From Notolepis coatsorum (taxonomy: Eukaryota > Chordata > Actinopteri > Aulopiformes > Paralepididae), in assembly GCA_963971535.1 (NCBI GenBank), contig OZ020591.1:19981790-20045789 (forward strand): a stretch of DNA of 64,000 nucleotides. The letters run 5' to 3'. The translations under genes were made by a program, and so were the position numbers. Under the pieces are notes generated by a model that worked only from the letters and a program-made list of their open reading frames with translations, was not told where the DNA came from and did not search any database. Positions 1 to 10,650 of this stretch are shown here, piece by piece. The stretch's first letter is position 1. Each line of letters opens with the position of its first letter.

Positions 1-591
1 ACAGGTTTTAAAAGATTAAAAAAGTAAAGTGTGGCACAGTAATTGATCAACCTTTCACATATACCATACTTGTATTGATAAATGAGGCTCTCAGATTTCT
101 AATAAACTTTTAAGTTCAAAGTTCTACATGTGTCTCACTTATCAATAAATTATCATTAAATAAAATCCAGACCATGTTTATTTTGTTGTAAGTATGTTGT
201 TTATTTAAACCCATGATCATTACAGTATTAAATATAGTATACCATAAATAGATGGTATATTGCACTCTATTTACCGGATTTTCTAAGTCGCTATGGTAAC
301 GGATCAGAAAGTTTGAACCTGCTCCGGAGCAGGGTTTAGTTCAGTTAGCTGGATGAACCATGGCCACACCCTCGCAAAGAAATGCCAGCTCGCTTCCTGA
401 AATAATTATCACAGTGTAGATCCCATTATACCATTCTGAATTATGTTTTTGTGCTTCGTTTTCCTAGAGGGGGCTTTTGAAATGTAAAATAATAGACCTA
501 AAATGCTTATACTAAATTTACTTTGTCCTAAATAATGCACGTCATAGTTATACGGATACGGCGCTCGCGATCGCGACACACACAGTTATTT
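1..591. other. AT-rich flank without recognisable gene
   Basis: I see no coding frame, RNA gene or clear repeat boundary here. The stretch is AT-rich with short unstructured runs. Confidence 0.4.
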
Positions 592-1106
592 TAACCCTTT
601 ACTCGCCAATGACTTGTTAACACGTCATTCTCCGCCATGCGTAATCTGCCAATGACGCCGTAACACGTCTTTGAGATCAATATTTCATATTTTCATCATG
701 GTATTCACATTTCACCCACGGAGTCTTGGCTGGTGTTGTAGGACTCCGCTCAACTCTGCAACGCTTCAATACCGCCACCTCGTGGCCGATCGACGAGTTG
801 CCAAAACCGGAAGTGGCCGGAAGTGCTTAGTCCGTCCCCTATTCCATCCGGCCACTCGTTATCGCTCCCGAGACTCAAGCCAGACACTGTGATTATCGAT
901 CCGTTGCCATAACTCAATAAACAGCATGATTGGACGTATATTAGTATTACACAAACCGGAACTGGATCACCTAGATCAGGGGTGCCCAACCTTTTTTGAA
1001 CCAAGATCTACTTTTTAATTTGCCACCTAGCCGAGAGCTACCAGCCCAAATTTGTCCTACTCTCGGCTAGTATTAGTATTAGTATATATATATATATAGT
1101 AGTATA

Positions 1107-1256
1107 TATGATGAATTGAAAATGGGGGACCCTGATGTAAACAAGATGAAAGTCTTTCTCTGGTCTGCATCCCCTTAACAATTGTATGTATTGAGCTGTA
1201 CTGTACTGTACCCATTCTGCAATCTGTTAATAAAGTTTTCAATCAATCAATCAGTA
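1107..1256 (+). repeat. LINE 3' end with (TCAA)n tail, copy 1
   Basis: This is the terminal part of a LINE 3' UTR that recurs throughout the window. Its signature runs from gatgaattgaaaatggggg through tctgcaatctgttaataaa to a tail of repeated tcaa. A short tandem 3' tail instead of poly(A) is typical of CR1/L2-clade LINEs. It lies directly before a second, longer copy. Confidence 0.8.
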
Positions 1257-1263
1257 GTAATAG

Positions 1264-1848
1264 TATTACCCAATAGGAACGCCCTACCTAAAGCTGTAAA
1301 GGAATGTGAATCACTACCCACTTTCAAAAACACTCTCAAAAAACACCTACGTGAGACTGCAATTCGAAACTGGCCCCTACAAATGTCCTAACCTAGTTGT
1401 ACAGTAAATGACCAAGTAAGGCTTTGTCAGTATTCCAATGTACAGTGTAAAATGTGTGTGTGTCCCCTACCAAACCCCCCCCCCCCCCCCCCCCACCTCC
1501 AATGTACAGCCCTCACCCACCCAACCCCACCCCACCCACCCAACCTCCTCCAATGTACAGTTTCTACGCCAAATGTATATACACTCTTTTTCTGGACACT
1601 TTTGTATCACAAACAGTACTGTATTTGCAAATCTGATATGTCATAAATGTATAGATGTAGCAGTACTGTCTATCTGTATGTCATGTATGTCATATATGTT
1701 ATGATGAATTGAAAATGGGGGACCCTGATGTAAACAAGACGAAAGTCTTTCTCTGGTCTGCATCCCCTTAACAATTGTATGTATTTAGCTGTACTGTACT
1801 GTACCCATTCTGCAATCTGTTAATAAACTTTTCAATCAATCAATCCCA
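1264..1848 (+). repeat. LINE 3' end with ORF C-terminus, copy 2
   Basis: The first about 125 bases encode the C-terminus of a CR1/L2-type LINE protein (the stretch NALPKAVKECESLPTFK), followed by a stop and the same 3' UTR as the other copies: a C-rich run, the gatgaattgaaaa block and a tcaa tail. The 'W-N-x-LP...FK..LK' ending is usual for CR1/L2 reverse transcriptase ORFs. It is nested in the hAT at 977-3749. Confidence 0.8.
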
Positions 1849-1917
1849 TTCAATATGCACATGACAGAAAATAGTGTATGGCATATAATATTTTCTGTCA
1901 TGTGCATATTGAATGGG
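1845..1917. repeat. Perfect 28-bp inverted repeat (hairpin)
   Basis: The arms at 1845-1872 and 1890-1917 are exact reverse complements, starting cccattcaatatgcac, around a 17-base loop. It follows a LINE tail directly and sits in the non-coding part of the hAT. No protein or known element end was recognised. Confidence 0.9.
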
Positions 1918-2226
1918 TATAATATAATATGCTATTTTATATATCATTGTAACAGTGTATTGTAGGAATTACAAGAATGACAAGACTGTAACTGTAACTT
2001 CTCACGTTTATTTCACACTCTGCATACACACTGACAACACACACACACTCAGTTCAATGGGCATGAGAAAACATATGTTTACATTGCCAAAGCAAAAGTG
2101 GAACAATACAATCAAAACTAAAATATATGTACAATTAAAAGGGAATAGGAATGATGTGTAAACAGAGCTGTCACATTGCAAAATGGAATACAATCAAAAA
2201 ACAATTCCACAAAAAGATGTCAACAG

Positions 2227-2850
2227 TCACTGATAGTTCTCCTTTATCTGTTTTTTTTTTTCAAAGTCTGGGTTGTAGGAGCTGGTTGCAAGCCTCAGGC
2301 AGTCCACAAGATGGTCATCTGTCAATGTGGTTCTGTACTTGGACTTGATGATCTTCATGTGAGAGAAAGCAGACTCACACAGGTAGGTTGATCCAAAAAA
2401 TGCTGTTAAGTTCATGGCACATCTCCTGAGGTTGGGGTACTTCTCAGGCAGCAGTAGCTCCCAGAACTCTGCCTTCATCCCTTGTGTTGCCCTGGCTTTA
2501 ATCTTAATGTCAGTTTGAAGTGTGAGGATCTCATTCTCCACAGCATGGCTGTCCAGATTAAACAGTGTGGCCACTTTGGATGTGATGTCATCCACATCTA
2601 CAGTTCCAAATGAAAAACACATGTAGCTTGCAACAGGTTCAAGTGTTGAAAAGTCTGTGAAGCGCTTATCAAACTCTGACAAGATGCTTTGAACTTGCTC
2701 CTCATAATGTGTGCAATCAAACTGTGCTGTGTCCTCACCCTGACGTTGAAGTTCTGCTTGCATGTGAGGAAAGTTGCGTAGGTCACTGCGTTGCAGCCTT
2801 CTCGCCCACGTGATGAGCTTGCTTTTAAAAGCATTCACTGAGCTGATCAT
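2227..2850 (-). pseudogene. hAT transposase, C-terminal dimerisation part
   Basis: A 207-residue frame forms the C-terminal third of a hAT transposase. The hAT dimerisation region is recognisable near residues 135-190: LLPEKYPNLRRCAMN, then FFGSTYLCESAFSHMK, then the TDDHL..CLRLATSSY motif. This type occurs in the ZBED5/GTF2IRD2-like vertebrate family. It is two bases out of frame with the upstream N-terminal frame, separated by two in-frame stops in the upper frame. The first methionine is therefore not a native start but an internal residue. The catalytic RNase H-like core between the BED finger and this part is missing, so the protein cannot be active. Identity is from motif recognition; the family assignment is secure, the subfamily is not. 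Confidence 0.85.
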
Positions 2851-2855
2851 GTTTA

Positions 2856-3410
2856 TTACACATTATCCTTTCCCTGCAGCTCTAAATTCAGGTTATTCAG
2901 TATGCCAGTGACATCGGTTATGAATGCCAAATTCAAAAGCCAGTTGTTGTCCTCTAGATGTGTATATTCGGCATGTTTAGCAAGCTTGAGAAACTCTTTA
3001 ATTTCAGGCAGCAACTCGCTGAATCGTAGGACTGTTTTTGGAGGAAAATCCGTGCAGTGTTTCTTGTGCATCGTTGTATAATGCCGCTCCAAATTACCCT
3101 TTTTCGGCACAGCCACGGTTTGTTTGCAAATCAGACAGACTGATTTTGCGTTGAAATAAACAAAAAAGTAAGCCTCCTCCCACTCTTCATGGAAATTATA
3201 TGATTTTGGTCTTTTGGCTGCTCCGGTTCTGCTTGCGGCGCTGACGCTGGTGCTATCTGGTATCTCGTCGGAGGCGGCGTTGGAGCTGCTCCCTGGCGGC
3301 GGCAGCTCGTCGGAGGGTCCTGGCGCTGGCGGCAGTGAGGTCTTGCTGGCGTTGTTGAAAAGTAGCGTCCTCTGAATGAACCTCTTTTTTGCTGGTGGTG
3401 TTCCATTCAT
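2856..3410 (-). pseudogene. hAT transposase, N-terminal BED zinc-finger part
   Basis: A 184-residue frame has a Pro/Ser/Ala-rich N-terminus (1-65) and a BED-type zinc finger at about 75-120, visible as CLICKQTV followed by NLERHYTTMHKKH. The BED finger binds element ends in this family. After residue 120 the protein jumps to a block (PEIKEFLKLAKHA to FITDVTGILNNLNLELQ) that in full-length relatives lies after most of the catalytic core. I infer an internal deletion of roughly 200-250 residues. The initiator methionine fits the usual start for the family (MNGTPPAKKR). Confidence 0.85.
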
Positions 3411-3757
3411 CTTGCAGTTTCGAGTGACTCAAGGCTGGTCTCAGAGCCACGTTTATACTGTACCTGCCAGGTGATGGGCCCGACCCCCACTCATGCCACT
3501 CCATGAAAACAAAGGCATCAATTTGCATCCCTATGGGTGAAGCTCACTGTCTGGAATGTACAAAATGTAGACGGTATCGATTGGCTCAGGCTGCCTGACT
3601 GCCTGTTATACACAGGACTGCTCGAAAGTTTTTTGTCCTCCCCTCCAAATCAAATCAAATTAAATGATTTTCCAAAATAATCTCGCGGTCTACTTGAAAC
3701 CAGCGCGCGATCTACCGGCCGATCGCGATCGACTGGTTGGGCACCACTGACCTAGAT

Positions 3758-4647
3758 CAACATCACATAACTGGGATCTCTTTGCGCCAGTGTGATCGCC
3801 CAACGGTAAGAGGAGGCTGACGTTACTTTCAGCCTGTTTGTTTACCATTTTCGATACAAACTGCTCTGATCAATATATCACCCATACTACATAAATGATT
3901 TAACGTCGGCCACGGAATTATAAACGACCCCCCCCCCCCTCCATTCATCCGCGCATGATGAGTCATAACGTCTAGGATCATGTACAGTTGAAATTTTTTA
4001 TCTGGCGTTGATCTTTATCAAACTGCATTTGATGATCTAATATATGCATTTATGGCTATATCTCACGTTCTATGAAATACTGCAGAAAACGATAAAAACA
4101 TTTATACTCTAAACGGTATTTTTGGATGAATGTGTGAATGAAAAAGTAAAACGTTCCTACATCCTGAACGATAGATAATTGATGTTAAATGGGCCATAGT
4201 AATGTCAATTTAGCAATACAATTACGTTATAGCCCTGCAAAGAAGGTGAACATCTCCATAGACAAATAGCGCTGGCAGAGAGGATACAGAGATGGATATA
4301 AGCTCCGGCAGAGAATGGGTTAATAACGGACTAAATGGCTCATTGCAAATTAATCCCGCAGGGATATTTTTAATGAATGAAACCTATCGGGCGTTTGGCT
4401 CTGATTAGTTTAATATTCTTCGCTGTGTATTTGCTTAACGGAGCGCCCGGATTGTGTTTCATTCAAGCATACATTGAAGCGTCTATGCGTGGATTGTGGA
4501 TATGAATTATGAGGAATCTGAATCTGTGGAGTGTTTAATTGTATCACTGTCACAGTGACAGTGTCACACGTTATTGGATATTGTAACTGGGTTTAAAATA
4601 TATGAGGAGATGCGCTGTTTGATGGATTTGATGACGTGACGTCATCA
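3758..4647. other. Non-coding; right part of the TTAA element, then unassigned
   Basis: No gene is seen. 3758-4323 would be the right arm of the piggyBac-like candidate, including a poly-C run near 3930. 4324-4647 shows nothing recognisable apart from short palindromes near 4550 and 4632. Confidence 0.4.
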
Positions 4648-5108
4648 AATGTCCTAGTTGTACAGTAAATGACCAAGTAAGGCTTTGTCAGTATTCCAAT
4701 GTACAGTGTAAAATGTGTGTGTGTCCCCTACCCAACCTCCCCCCCCCCCACCTCCAATGTACAGCCCTCACCCACCCACCCAACCCCACCCCACCCACCC
4801 AACCTCCTCCAATGTACAGTTTCTACGCAAAATGTATATACACTCTTTTTCTGGACACTTTTGTATCACAAACAGTACTGTATTTGCAAATCTGATATGT
4901 CATAAATGTATAGATGTAGCAGTACTGTCTATCTGTATGTCATGTATGTCATATATGTTATGATGAATTGAAAATGGGGGACCCTGATGTAAACAAGACG
5001 AAAGTCTTTCTCTGGTCTGCATCCCCTTAACAATTGTATGTATTGAGCTGTACTGTACTGTACCCATTCTGCAATCTGTTAATAAACTTTTCAATCAATC
5101 AATCAATC
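4648..5108 (+). repeat. LINE 3' UTR with (TCAA)n tail, copy 3
   Basis: The sequence matches 1386-1848 nearly base for base: cctagttgtacagtaaatg, a C-rich run, the gatgaattgaaaa block and the tcaa tail. It begins just after the stop codon of the LINE ORF, so it is a 5'-truncated copy. Confidence 0.85.
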
Positions 5109-5603
5109 ACGTGACTTGATAAATTGAATGAGCCTTTGACGTTTTTGATGAATGAATTTGAGAAAATGCATTTTTCTTTTCAAGCACTGTTATCTGATGA
5201 TGAACATGAGGTGTCACTGGTATAAACCAAAGGGTAATCAATTCAATGCATGTATGGATTATGTCCGAAACAGATTAAAACCTGATTAATAGTGTAACTG
5301 CAAGCCTCCCTCCAAGCCTCTCTTTGGGAACCATGTTATATAGTACATAATACCTAAGCACATACAGTACAGATATCCTCATAATATAATTCGTATCAAT
5401 TAGATATACTATTTGGGCTTGTTTTTATCCTTATTCTGAAAGAGTTTAACAAATTATTTTCGCTAGCAAGATCTCATTTGATTATTCATTCCATTTAGCC
5501 TACTGCCAGCAGCACATTTAAATAAATATAATCTGATTGATTGGGGTAATGAGGGACTTAAAATTAGCCTATAGATTATGCATTTAACTTGTCGGCGAGG
5601 CTA
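5109..5603. other. No recognisable feature
   Basis: AT-rich sequence without a convincing frame, repeat boundary or RNA gene. Confidence 0.4.
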
Positions 5604-5665
5604 TTGAGCCGTACTGTATTGTACCCATTCTGCAATCTGTTAATAAAGTTTTCAATCAATCAATG
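5604..5665 (+). repeat. LINE 3' tail fragment, copy 4
   Basis: Only the last about 60 bases of the common LINE 3' end remain (gagccgtactgtattgtacc onward, ending in tcaa repeats). Confidence 0.75.
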
Positions 5666-5903
5666 CCGTTAGAAAATCAGGATTTCTGCGATCGACATCT
5701 GCTGTCTTTTCAGGTGAGGCGGCCGCGCGCACTTATCCTGACTATCAAGTCTGGTTCGAATTAACAAAACTGAATCAGCGTTCGAGGAACAGGGAAAGCC
5801 TGGATTCAAACATTGGGTTAATTGAATCTGGATAATGGGACTTTTGATCGACTTAGTTGAACCAGGTACGGGGAATAGGGCCTGGTGCGATACAAATAAA
5901 TCT

Positions 5904-5905
5904 TC

Positions 5906-6003
<98 letters not shown>

Positions 6004-6016
6004 GTTATTATTATAA
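5904..6016. repeat. (ATT)n microsatellite
   Basis: About 33 pure ATT units are followed by a short interrupted end (gttattattataat). Poly-Tyr or poly-Ile frames across it are artefacts. Confidence 0.98.
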
Positions 6017-6075
6017 TGTTGGGTCTGTGGAACCGGGATGCTTGAGGGGGTTCCAGGGGGTCCACAAAAAATGGG

Positions 6076-6470
6076 GAATATTTTAACTTCACTATTTCAT
6101 TCACTAGAAGTTAGTCTAATGAGTATAAGAGTGACTAAAGCTAAGAAAGAGATTCAAAGGAGATGTATTTCTATGGTTGGGGTTAACTTGTGGAACAATG
6201 CTGATATACATTTAAGAATAAGTCATTCGCTTTTGGTTTTCAAAAAAATGGTTTGTGTAGCTATTTTTGAGGGTTACAAATGTGAATAATCCTTATTTTG
6301 TTGTATTTAGTTAATTTCATAAGAATATAGGACAGGCATATCTAAGCATTATGCTTCAGCCTGTACCTTTTTAGTCACTGCCCAAATCCGACTGTTTGGA
6401 ATGATTGTGCATACTATTATTGTTTTGTGTGTGATGGCTGAATAAAGAAATCTACTACTACTATTCTGAT
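6076..6470 (+). pseudogene. LINE ORF C-terminus and 3' UTR with CTA-type tail
   Basis: A short frame ends at 6289 and carries the LINE C-terminal signature (GVNLWNNADIHLRIS followed by LLVFKKM). About 170 bases of 3' UTR follow, with an aataaa-like site and a tail of cta repeats at 6450-6468. The reverse transcriptase itself is absent, so this is a 5'-truncated insertion. The tail differs from the tcaa-tailed family, so it is a different LINE lineage. Confidence 0.6.
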
Positions 6471-6826
6471 AGATTTCAATCTCTCCACTATTATCTCCCC
6501 ACTTACAGTGTGTTGTTTAGATGCTATATCACTCTATTTACCTTGATTTACCAGTAACAGTAAAATATTATGAAAAAAGAAGGGTTGATTGTTGTATTAA
6601 GGTAAGAATGAGTATTGACTATGGCTTATTGGCAATGGACTTGTTTATTTTTTTAACCATTATTTAGCAGGTAAAAATCCCTTGACATTAAGGATGTCTT
6701 TTGTGAAGGAGATCTGGCCAACATAAACCTGGGCAGCATAAAAAGTGACAGACAAAACAACACTAATTACAAAAGAGAGACATACAATGACGATACCATC
6801 ATCTATGTGTTTCTAAACCAGCTAGC

Positions 6827-7300
6827 ATGGCAGCTGAGCACCTGACCCAGGTGTTACAGAGCCTCTCTATGTGTAACTCCATACGCAAAAGGCCTATAAA
6901 TGATTTGTTTGAGGTGCAAATTAAAAATGAAATAATTGCCAAAGTGAATGAGGTCAAGTACCTAGGAATCATATTAGACAAGAACCTAAAATGTGATAAA
7001 CAGGTACATTATTCATTTGAACAGTCTGCCTTCTCCGTTAAGGGGGCAAACTTATGGAACTCTCTGCCTACTGGCTTAAAACTGGAGTCCAATGTCAACG
7101 TCTTCAACAGAGGACTCAAAGTATGGTTGAAATCAACGCAGCAGTGCTCACATGTGTAGACGTGGACTGGTTTTGTTATTTTGATCATGGACTCTTGCTC
7201 TGGTAACTATTTGTTCTGATTTGTGATTTTAATTCTGTATTATACTGTTCATTTTATTCTATCTTTTATAAAAGCCTCAATTGACTGGTGTTGAAAACGA
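6827..7300 (+). pseudogene. LINE ORF C-terminus, internally deleted, plus 3' UTR
   Basis: The 110-residue frame combines a post-RT block (EVKYLGIILDKNLK, near residues 43-57) with the terminal block (VKGANLWNSLPTGLK, near 71-85). In intact CR1/L2/RTE-like proteins these are about 100 residues further apart, so the intervening part has been deleted in frame. The frame closes at 7159 and about 130 bases of AT-rich 3' UTR follow. No catalytic residues remain. Confidence 0.65.
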
Positions 7301-7997
7301 GCACTCGTGCTACACTTTGAATGCCCAGCAGGGGGCGCACATTTAGTGCTTGAATGCCCACATCCACTCCAATGTTAACGTTAATATCGCCTAATCTATG
7401 TTTTAAATTATGTGTCTAATCTGCCCGTCTCATTATCAATGACCCATTTCCAGTCAACATTGTCGAAGCAGATTGTTTTTTTATCGGTTCATTTCCGTTT
7501 GATTGCATTTTGAAAAGCACTCGTTTTCACGGAAAAAATAAGACATTCTATGATAATCGCCCTTTACTGTAATATTCTAGAACGTTGTCATTTTGCGGCC
7601 TATTTATGAATAGTTTTCAAATAAACGCTAGATTATCGATAGTATATGTGTACGTGTGCATGCTAGTGCCGCACACGCTGAAAATCGATTCTCTCAGTTC
7701 CTGATCACTCTTAGAGTCAAACAGCCATATCACATAATCACATAAAAGCTTATATCTCCGTGAAAACGGGTCTGATTATCCTAAGACTGGTAACATAGAT
7801 TCCTTACCTGAGATCAGATGGTATCCAAATGGATTATTCCAATTCCTGATCGCCATTCGAAAAAATCTATCCTTTTATTGATCCCACGAGTATACTGTAA
7901 AAACACATAATCCCCGCTGATCTGAGGGTCCAGAGTGGAGCTGATCGATGTGGAGTCCGGGATTTTTTTTCTCATTCATTTTCACTGAGTCCAATCC
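7301..7997. other. Unassigned non-coding stretch
   Basis: No gene is seen. The motifs gaaaacgagcactcgtgc near 7290 and aaaagcactcgttttcacgg near 7513 are partly complementary and suggest a decayed element, but no boundaries can be set. Confidence 0.3.
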
Positions 7998-8134
7998 AAA
8001 ACCCTGATGTAAACAAGACGAAAGTCTTTCTCTGGTCTGCATCCCCTTAACAATTGTGTGTATTGAGCTGTACTGTATTGTACCCATTCTGCAATCTGTT
8101 AATAAAGTTTTCAATCAATCAATCAATCAATCAA
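7998..8134 (+). repeat. LINE 3' end with (TCAA)n tail, copy 5
   Basis: Same 3' terminal block as the copies at 1107 and 4648, starting at ccctgatgtaaacaagacg and ending in tcaa repeats. It abuts the truncated side of LTR element B. Confidence 0.8.
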
Positions 8135-8220
8135 GGGACAGAGACAAACATACACCAGTCATTTTAAGTACTGTCGAAGCATAATAATGTAGTATATAGA
8201 AATTAAATATATCCAATAAC

Positions 8221-10155
8221 TTAACAAATGTATTTTGAGTAAAGTGAAATCAATATAATTGAAAAAACTGCATTTGGAGCCGGACCAGTCGAGGGGGCCG
8301 GGTCAGGCGTGGGAGCCGGACCAGTCGAGGAGGCCAGGTCAGGCGTGGAAGCCGGACCGGGCGTGGAGACCGGGCCGGGCGTAGCACCTGGGGCTAAGCT
8401 AACAGGGGCTAGGCTGGCAGTAGAGGCTGGGTTAGCTGAAGAAGCCCTGCTAACTGTGAGGGCTTTACTAGCCTTTCTAGACTTGCTAGCAGTAGCAGGG
8501 GGAGCTAAGCCTGTACTAAGGGCCGGAACCACACTGAGTCTCCTAACTGAGGAAGCCAAGGGTTTAGCTGTAGGGTCTGTAGAACTAGCAGTGGCTAACC
8601 TAGCAGGGGATGCTAAGGAAGTAGGTAACACGGCCATATTGGCTACAGGGGCTACAGGGCCTGGGCTAGCAGGGAGAGCTGAGGTGCTAGCTTTAGGTGC
8701 TAAGTTAGCAGACAGGGCTGAACTAGTTGTGAAAGCCTGGCTAGCCGAAGAAGCTAAACTAGCAGACGGGGCTGAACTAGTTGTGAAGGCCTGGCTAGCA
8801 GAAGAGGCTAAACTAGCAGACAGTGCTGAGCTAGTTGAGAAAGCCTGGCTTACAGAAGAGGCTAAACTAGCAGACAGTGCTGAGCTAGTTGAGAAAGCCT
8901 GGCTAGCAGAAGAGGCTAAACTAGCAGACAGTGCTGAACCAGTTGGGAAAGCCTGGCTAGCAGAAGAGGCTAAACTAGCAGACAGTGCTGAGCTAGTTGA
9001 GAAAGCCTGGCTAGCTGAAGAGGCTACACTAGCAGACAAGGCTGGGCTAGTTGAGAAAGCCTGGCTAGCTGAAGAGGCTAAACTAGCAGTCAAGGCTGGA
9101 CTAGCTGTGAAAGCCTGGCTAGCAGAAGAGGCTAAACTAGCAGTCAAGGCTGGACTAGCTGTGAAAGCCTGGCTAGCAGAAGAGGCTAAACTAGCAGACA
9201 AGGCTGGGCTAGTTAAGAAAGCCTGGCTAGCTGAAGGAGCTTTGCTAGCTTCCCTAGACTTACTAGCAGTAGCAGAAGGAGCTAAGCTAGAGATACAGAC
9301 TGAGCCCACAGTGAATCTCCTAACAGAAGAAACCATTGACTGGGTTGTGGGGGCAGAGGTTCTGCTAGCTGAGTTAGCTACGATAGCTATGCTAGCGGCT
9401 ATGCTAGTAGCCTGGACTGTGTTAACAGAGCTGGGGTTAGCATTACTAGCTGCCGAAGCTAGGCTAACAGCTGGGCTAACAGCCTGGGCAGTGTTAACAG
9501 GGCGAGAGTTAGCATTACTAGCTGCCGAAGCTAGGCTAACGGCTGGGCTAACAGCCTGGGCAGTGTTAACAGGGCGAGAGTTAGCAGCACTAGCTGGGGA
9601 CGCTAGGCTAACGGCTGGGCTAATAGCCTGGACAGTGTTAACAGGACGAGAGTTAGCAGCACTAGCTGGGGGCACTAGGCTAACGGCTGAGCTAACAACC
9701 TGAGCAACGTTAACTGGGCGAGAGTTAGCAGTACTAGCAGGGGAAGCTAGGCTAACGGCTGGGCTAACAGCCTGGACAATGTTAACAGCGAGAGGAACAG
9801 CACTAGCTGGGGATGCTAGGCTAATGGCTGGGCTAACAGCCTGGGCCGTGCTAACGGCGAGAGGACTAACTGTACTTGCGGAGGAAGGCATGCTGGTAAC
9901 CGGGGCTTCGGAAGCAGAGGACAGGAGCTCCCGAATCAGCCAACGGATCACACGGTTGTGTGCTTCCAGCTGGAGCGCCTGATCGGCGCTGCGCTCACCG
10001 ACAGAGATGAGCAGCGTGTACATGGTCCACCTCTCCTCTGAGGACGAGGAGAGAAAATCCCCCTTGAAGAACCTCTCCATCGAGAGGAGAGCGTTGCTCG
10101 CTCCTGCTGTCATCGTGCGTGCTGGGCGTGCTGGGATCAGAACTGGTCCCACCAT
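8221..10155 (-). CDS. Gag-like Ala/Ser/Thr-rich repeat protein of LTR element B
   Basis: A 644-residue frame starts at the ATG four bases into the interior from the 5' LTR. Residues 1-80 form a probably helical, non-repetitive head (MERFFKGDFLSSSSEERW, then two amphipathic stretches). Residues about 85-260 are degenerate 23-24-residue units with the core VSPAVSLASPAS. Residues about 310-480 are roughly 17-18-residue units with the core SASQAFSTSSALSASLAS. Between and after lie blocks resembling SVRRL..A..SKSRKASK, and a Pro-rich end of the type TPGPAS. There is no CCHC knuckle and no enzyme motif. By position it is a Gag; no family was recognised. The last about 18 residues run into flanking DNA, so the native C-terminus is lost. 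The antisense frame at 8309-9703 mirrors these repeats. Confidence 0.6.
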   Translation of the reverse strand: MVGPVLIPARPARTMTAGASNALLSMERFFKGDFLSSSSEERWTMYTLLISVGERSADQALQLEAHNRVIRWLIRELLSSASEAPVTSMPSSASTVSPLAVSTAQAVSPAISLASPASAVPLAVNIVQAVSPAVSLASPASTANSRPVNVAQVVSSAVSLVPPASAANSRPVNTVQAISPAVSLASPASAANSRPVNTAQAVSPAVSLASAASNANSRPVNTAQAVSPAVSLASAASNANPSSVNTVQATSIAASIAIVANSASRTSAPTTQSMVSSVRRFTVGSVCISSLAPSATASKSREASKAPSASQAFLTSPALSASLASSASQAFTASPALTASLASSASQAFTASPALTASLASSASQAFSTSPALSASVASSASQAFSTSSALSASLASSASQAFPTGSALSASLASSASQAFSTSSALSASLASSVSQAFSTSSALSASLASSASQAFTTSSAPSASLASSASQAFTTSSALSANLAPKASTSALPASPGPVAPVANMAVLPTSLASPARLATASSTDPTAKPLASSVRRLSVVPALSTGLAPPATASKSRKASKALTVSRASSANPASTASLAPVSLAPGATPGPVSTPGPASTPDLASSTGPAPTPDPAPSTGPAPNAVFSIILISLYSKYIC

Positions 10156-10156
10156 T
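10146..10156 (-). promoter_or_regulatory. Candidate self-primer binding site of element B
   Basis: On the minus strand AATGGTGGGAC begins two bases after the LTR end. It is complementary at 10 of 11 positions to GTCACACCATT at the probable RNA start within the LTR (10461-10451). It does not resemble a tRNA 3' end. The initiation codon lies inside it. Confidence 0.55.
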
Positions 10157-10450
10157 CTGAGATGGTTTCGGTGTGGTATTGAAGAGGAGATCCCAAATGC
10201 AGGTAACCCGAGTAGAGAGAGAAGAGACTGAGACGACGTACTGAAGTGAATGGGCTTTTACTAAGCAGTCAGCAAGCAACAATGAATACAAACGGTATCA
10301 AAGGTTACTAAACAAAAGCGAACTGCAAACCCGAAAACAATACTCAGCAATGCTGGAAAAATAAGAACTAAATAGGAACGGACTCACGGGGAATATAAGA
10401 GGTGAGTAAGTGACCGAAACCAACTGTGATACAATACACTGAAACAAGGC

Positions 10451-10492
10451 AATGGTGTGACAATGAATGAGGGGAACGAGCAGGTCTATATG
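10451..10492 (-). promoter_or_regulatory. TATA-like box and putative transcript start of LTR B
   Basis: On the minus strand CATATAGACC (10492-10483) precedes GTCACACCATT by 29 bases, the usual TATA-to-start distance. The start is assigned because its first bases are complementary to the motif at 10146-10156. Confidence 0.55.
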
Positions 10493-10650
10493 CTACCCTG
10501 TGATTACTAACAAGTGCCAGCTGGTAACAGGCCTGCATGGCCAAGGCTGAGGAACACAGGATAGCAAAACAACTCACATCATTGATAAAAACAAGTGTAA
10601 AGGAATATCTTTAAAGGAACACATATATTTAAAAAAAAAAACCTTAAGGA

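Larger units (their letters stand above)
977..3749 (-). mobile_element. hAT element with BED-type transposase remnant
   Basis: The terminal inverted repeats are CAGGGGTGCCCAACC on the left and GGTTGGGCACCACTG on the right (one mismatch). They are flanked by a perfect 8-bp duplication, acctagat, at 969-976 and 3750-3757, as expected for hAT. The minus strand carries the two ends of a BED-finger transposase (2856-3410 and 2227-2850). LINE 3' ends at 1107-1848 have inserted into the non-coding left part. The element is probably immobile by itself because the transposase core is missing. Confidence 0.94.
592..4323. mobile_element. Candidate piggyBac-like element (TTAA-flanked), split by a hAT
   Basis: The left edge reads TTAACCCTTTACTCGCC and the right edge, read inward on the other strand, TTAACCCATTCTCTGCC. 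Both begin exactly at a TTAA, the target duplicated by piggyBac elements. The left subterminal part has further TTAA/cacgtc-like motifs. Without the hAT at 977-3749 the element would be about 950 bp and non-coding. The match between the ends is only about 12 of 17, so this is an inference. Confidence 0.35.

Noticed and set aside
1438-1704. Pro/His-rich frames over the C-rich run, repeated at 4699-4963
   Set aside because: They fall in the 3' UTR of the LINE and arise from the C-rich simple repeat.
5835-6104. Frames of poly-Tyr and poly-Ile
   Set aside because: Translations of the (ATT)n microsatellite, as are those at 48835-49168 and 50978-51482.
8309-9703. 464-residue plus-strand frame rich in Ala, Leu and Glu
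   Set aside because: It is the exact antisense of the repeat ORF of LTR element B. The repeats keep both strands open; the minus strand has the LTR and start-codon context.
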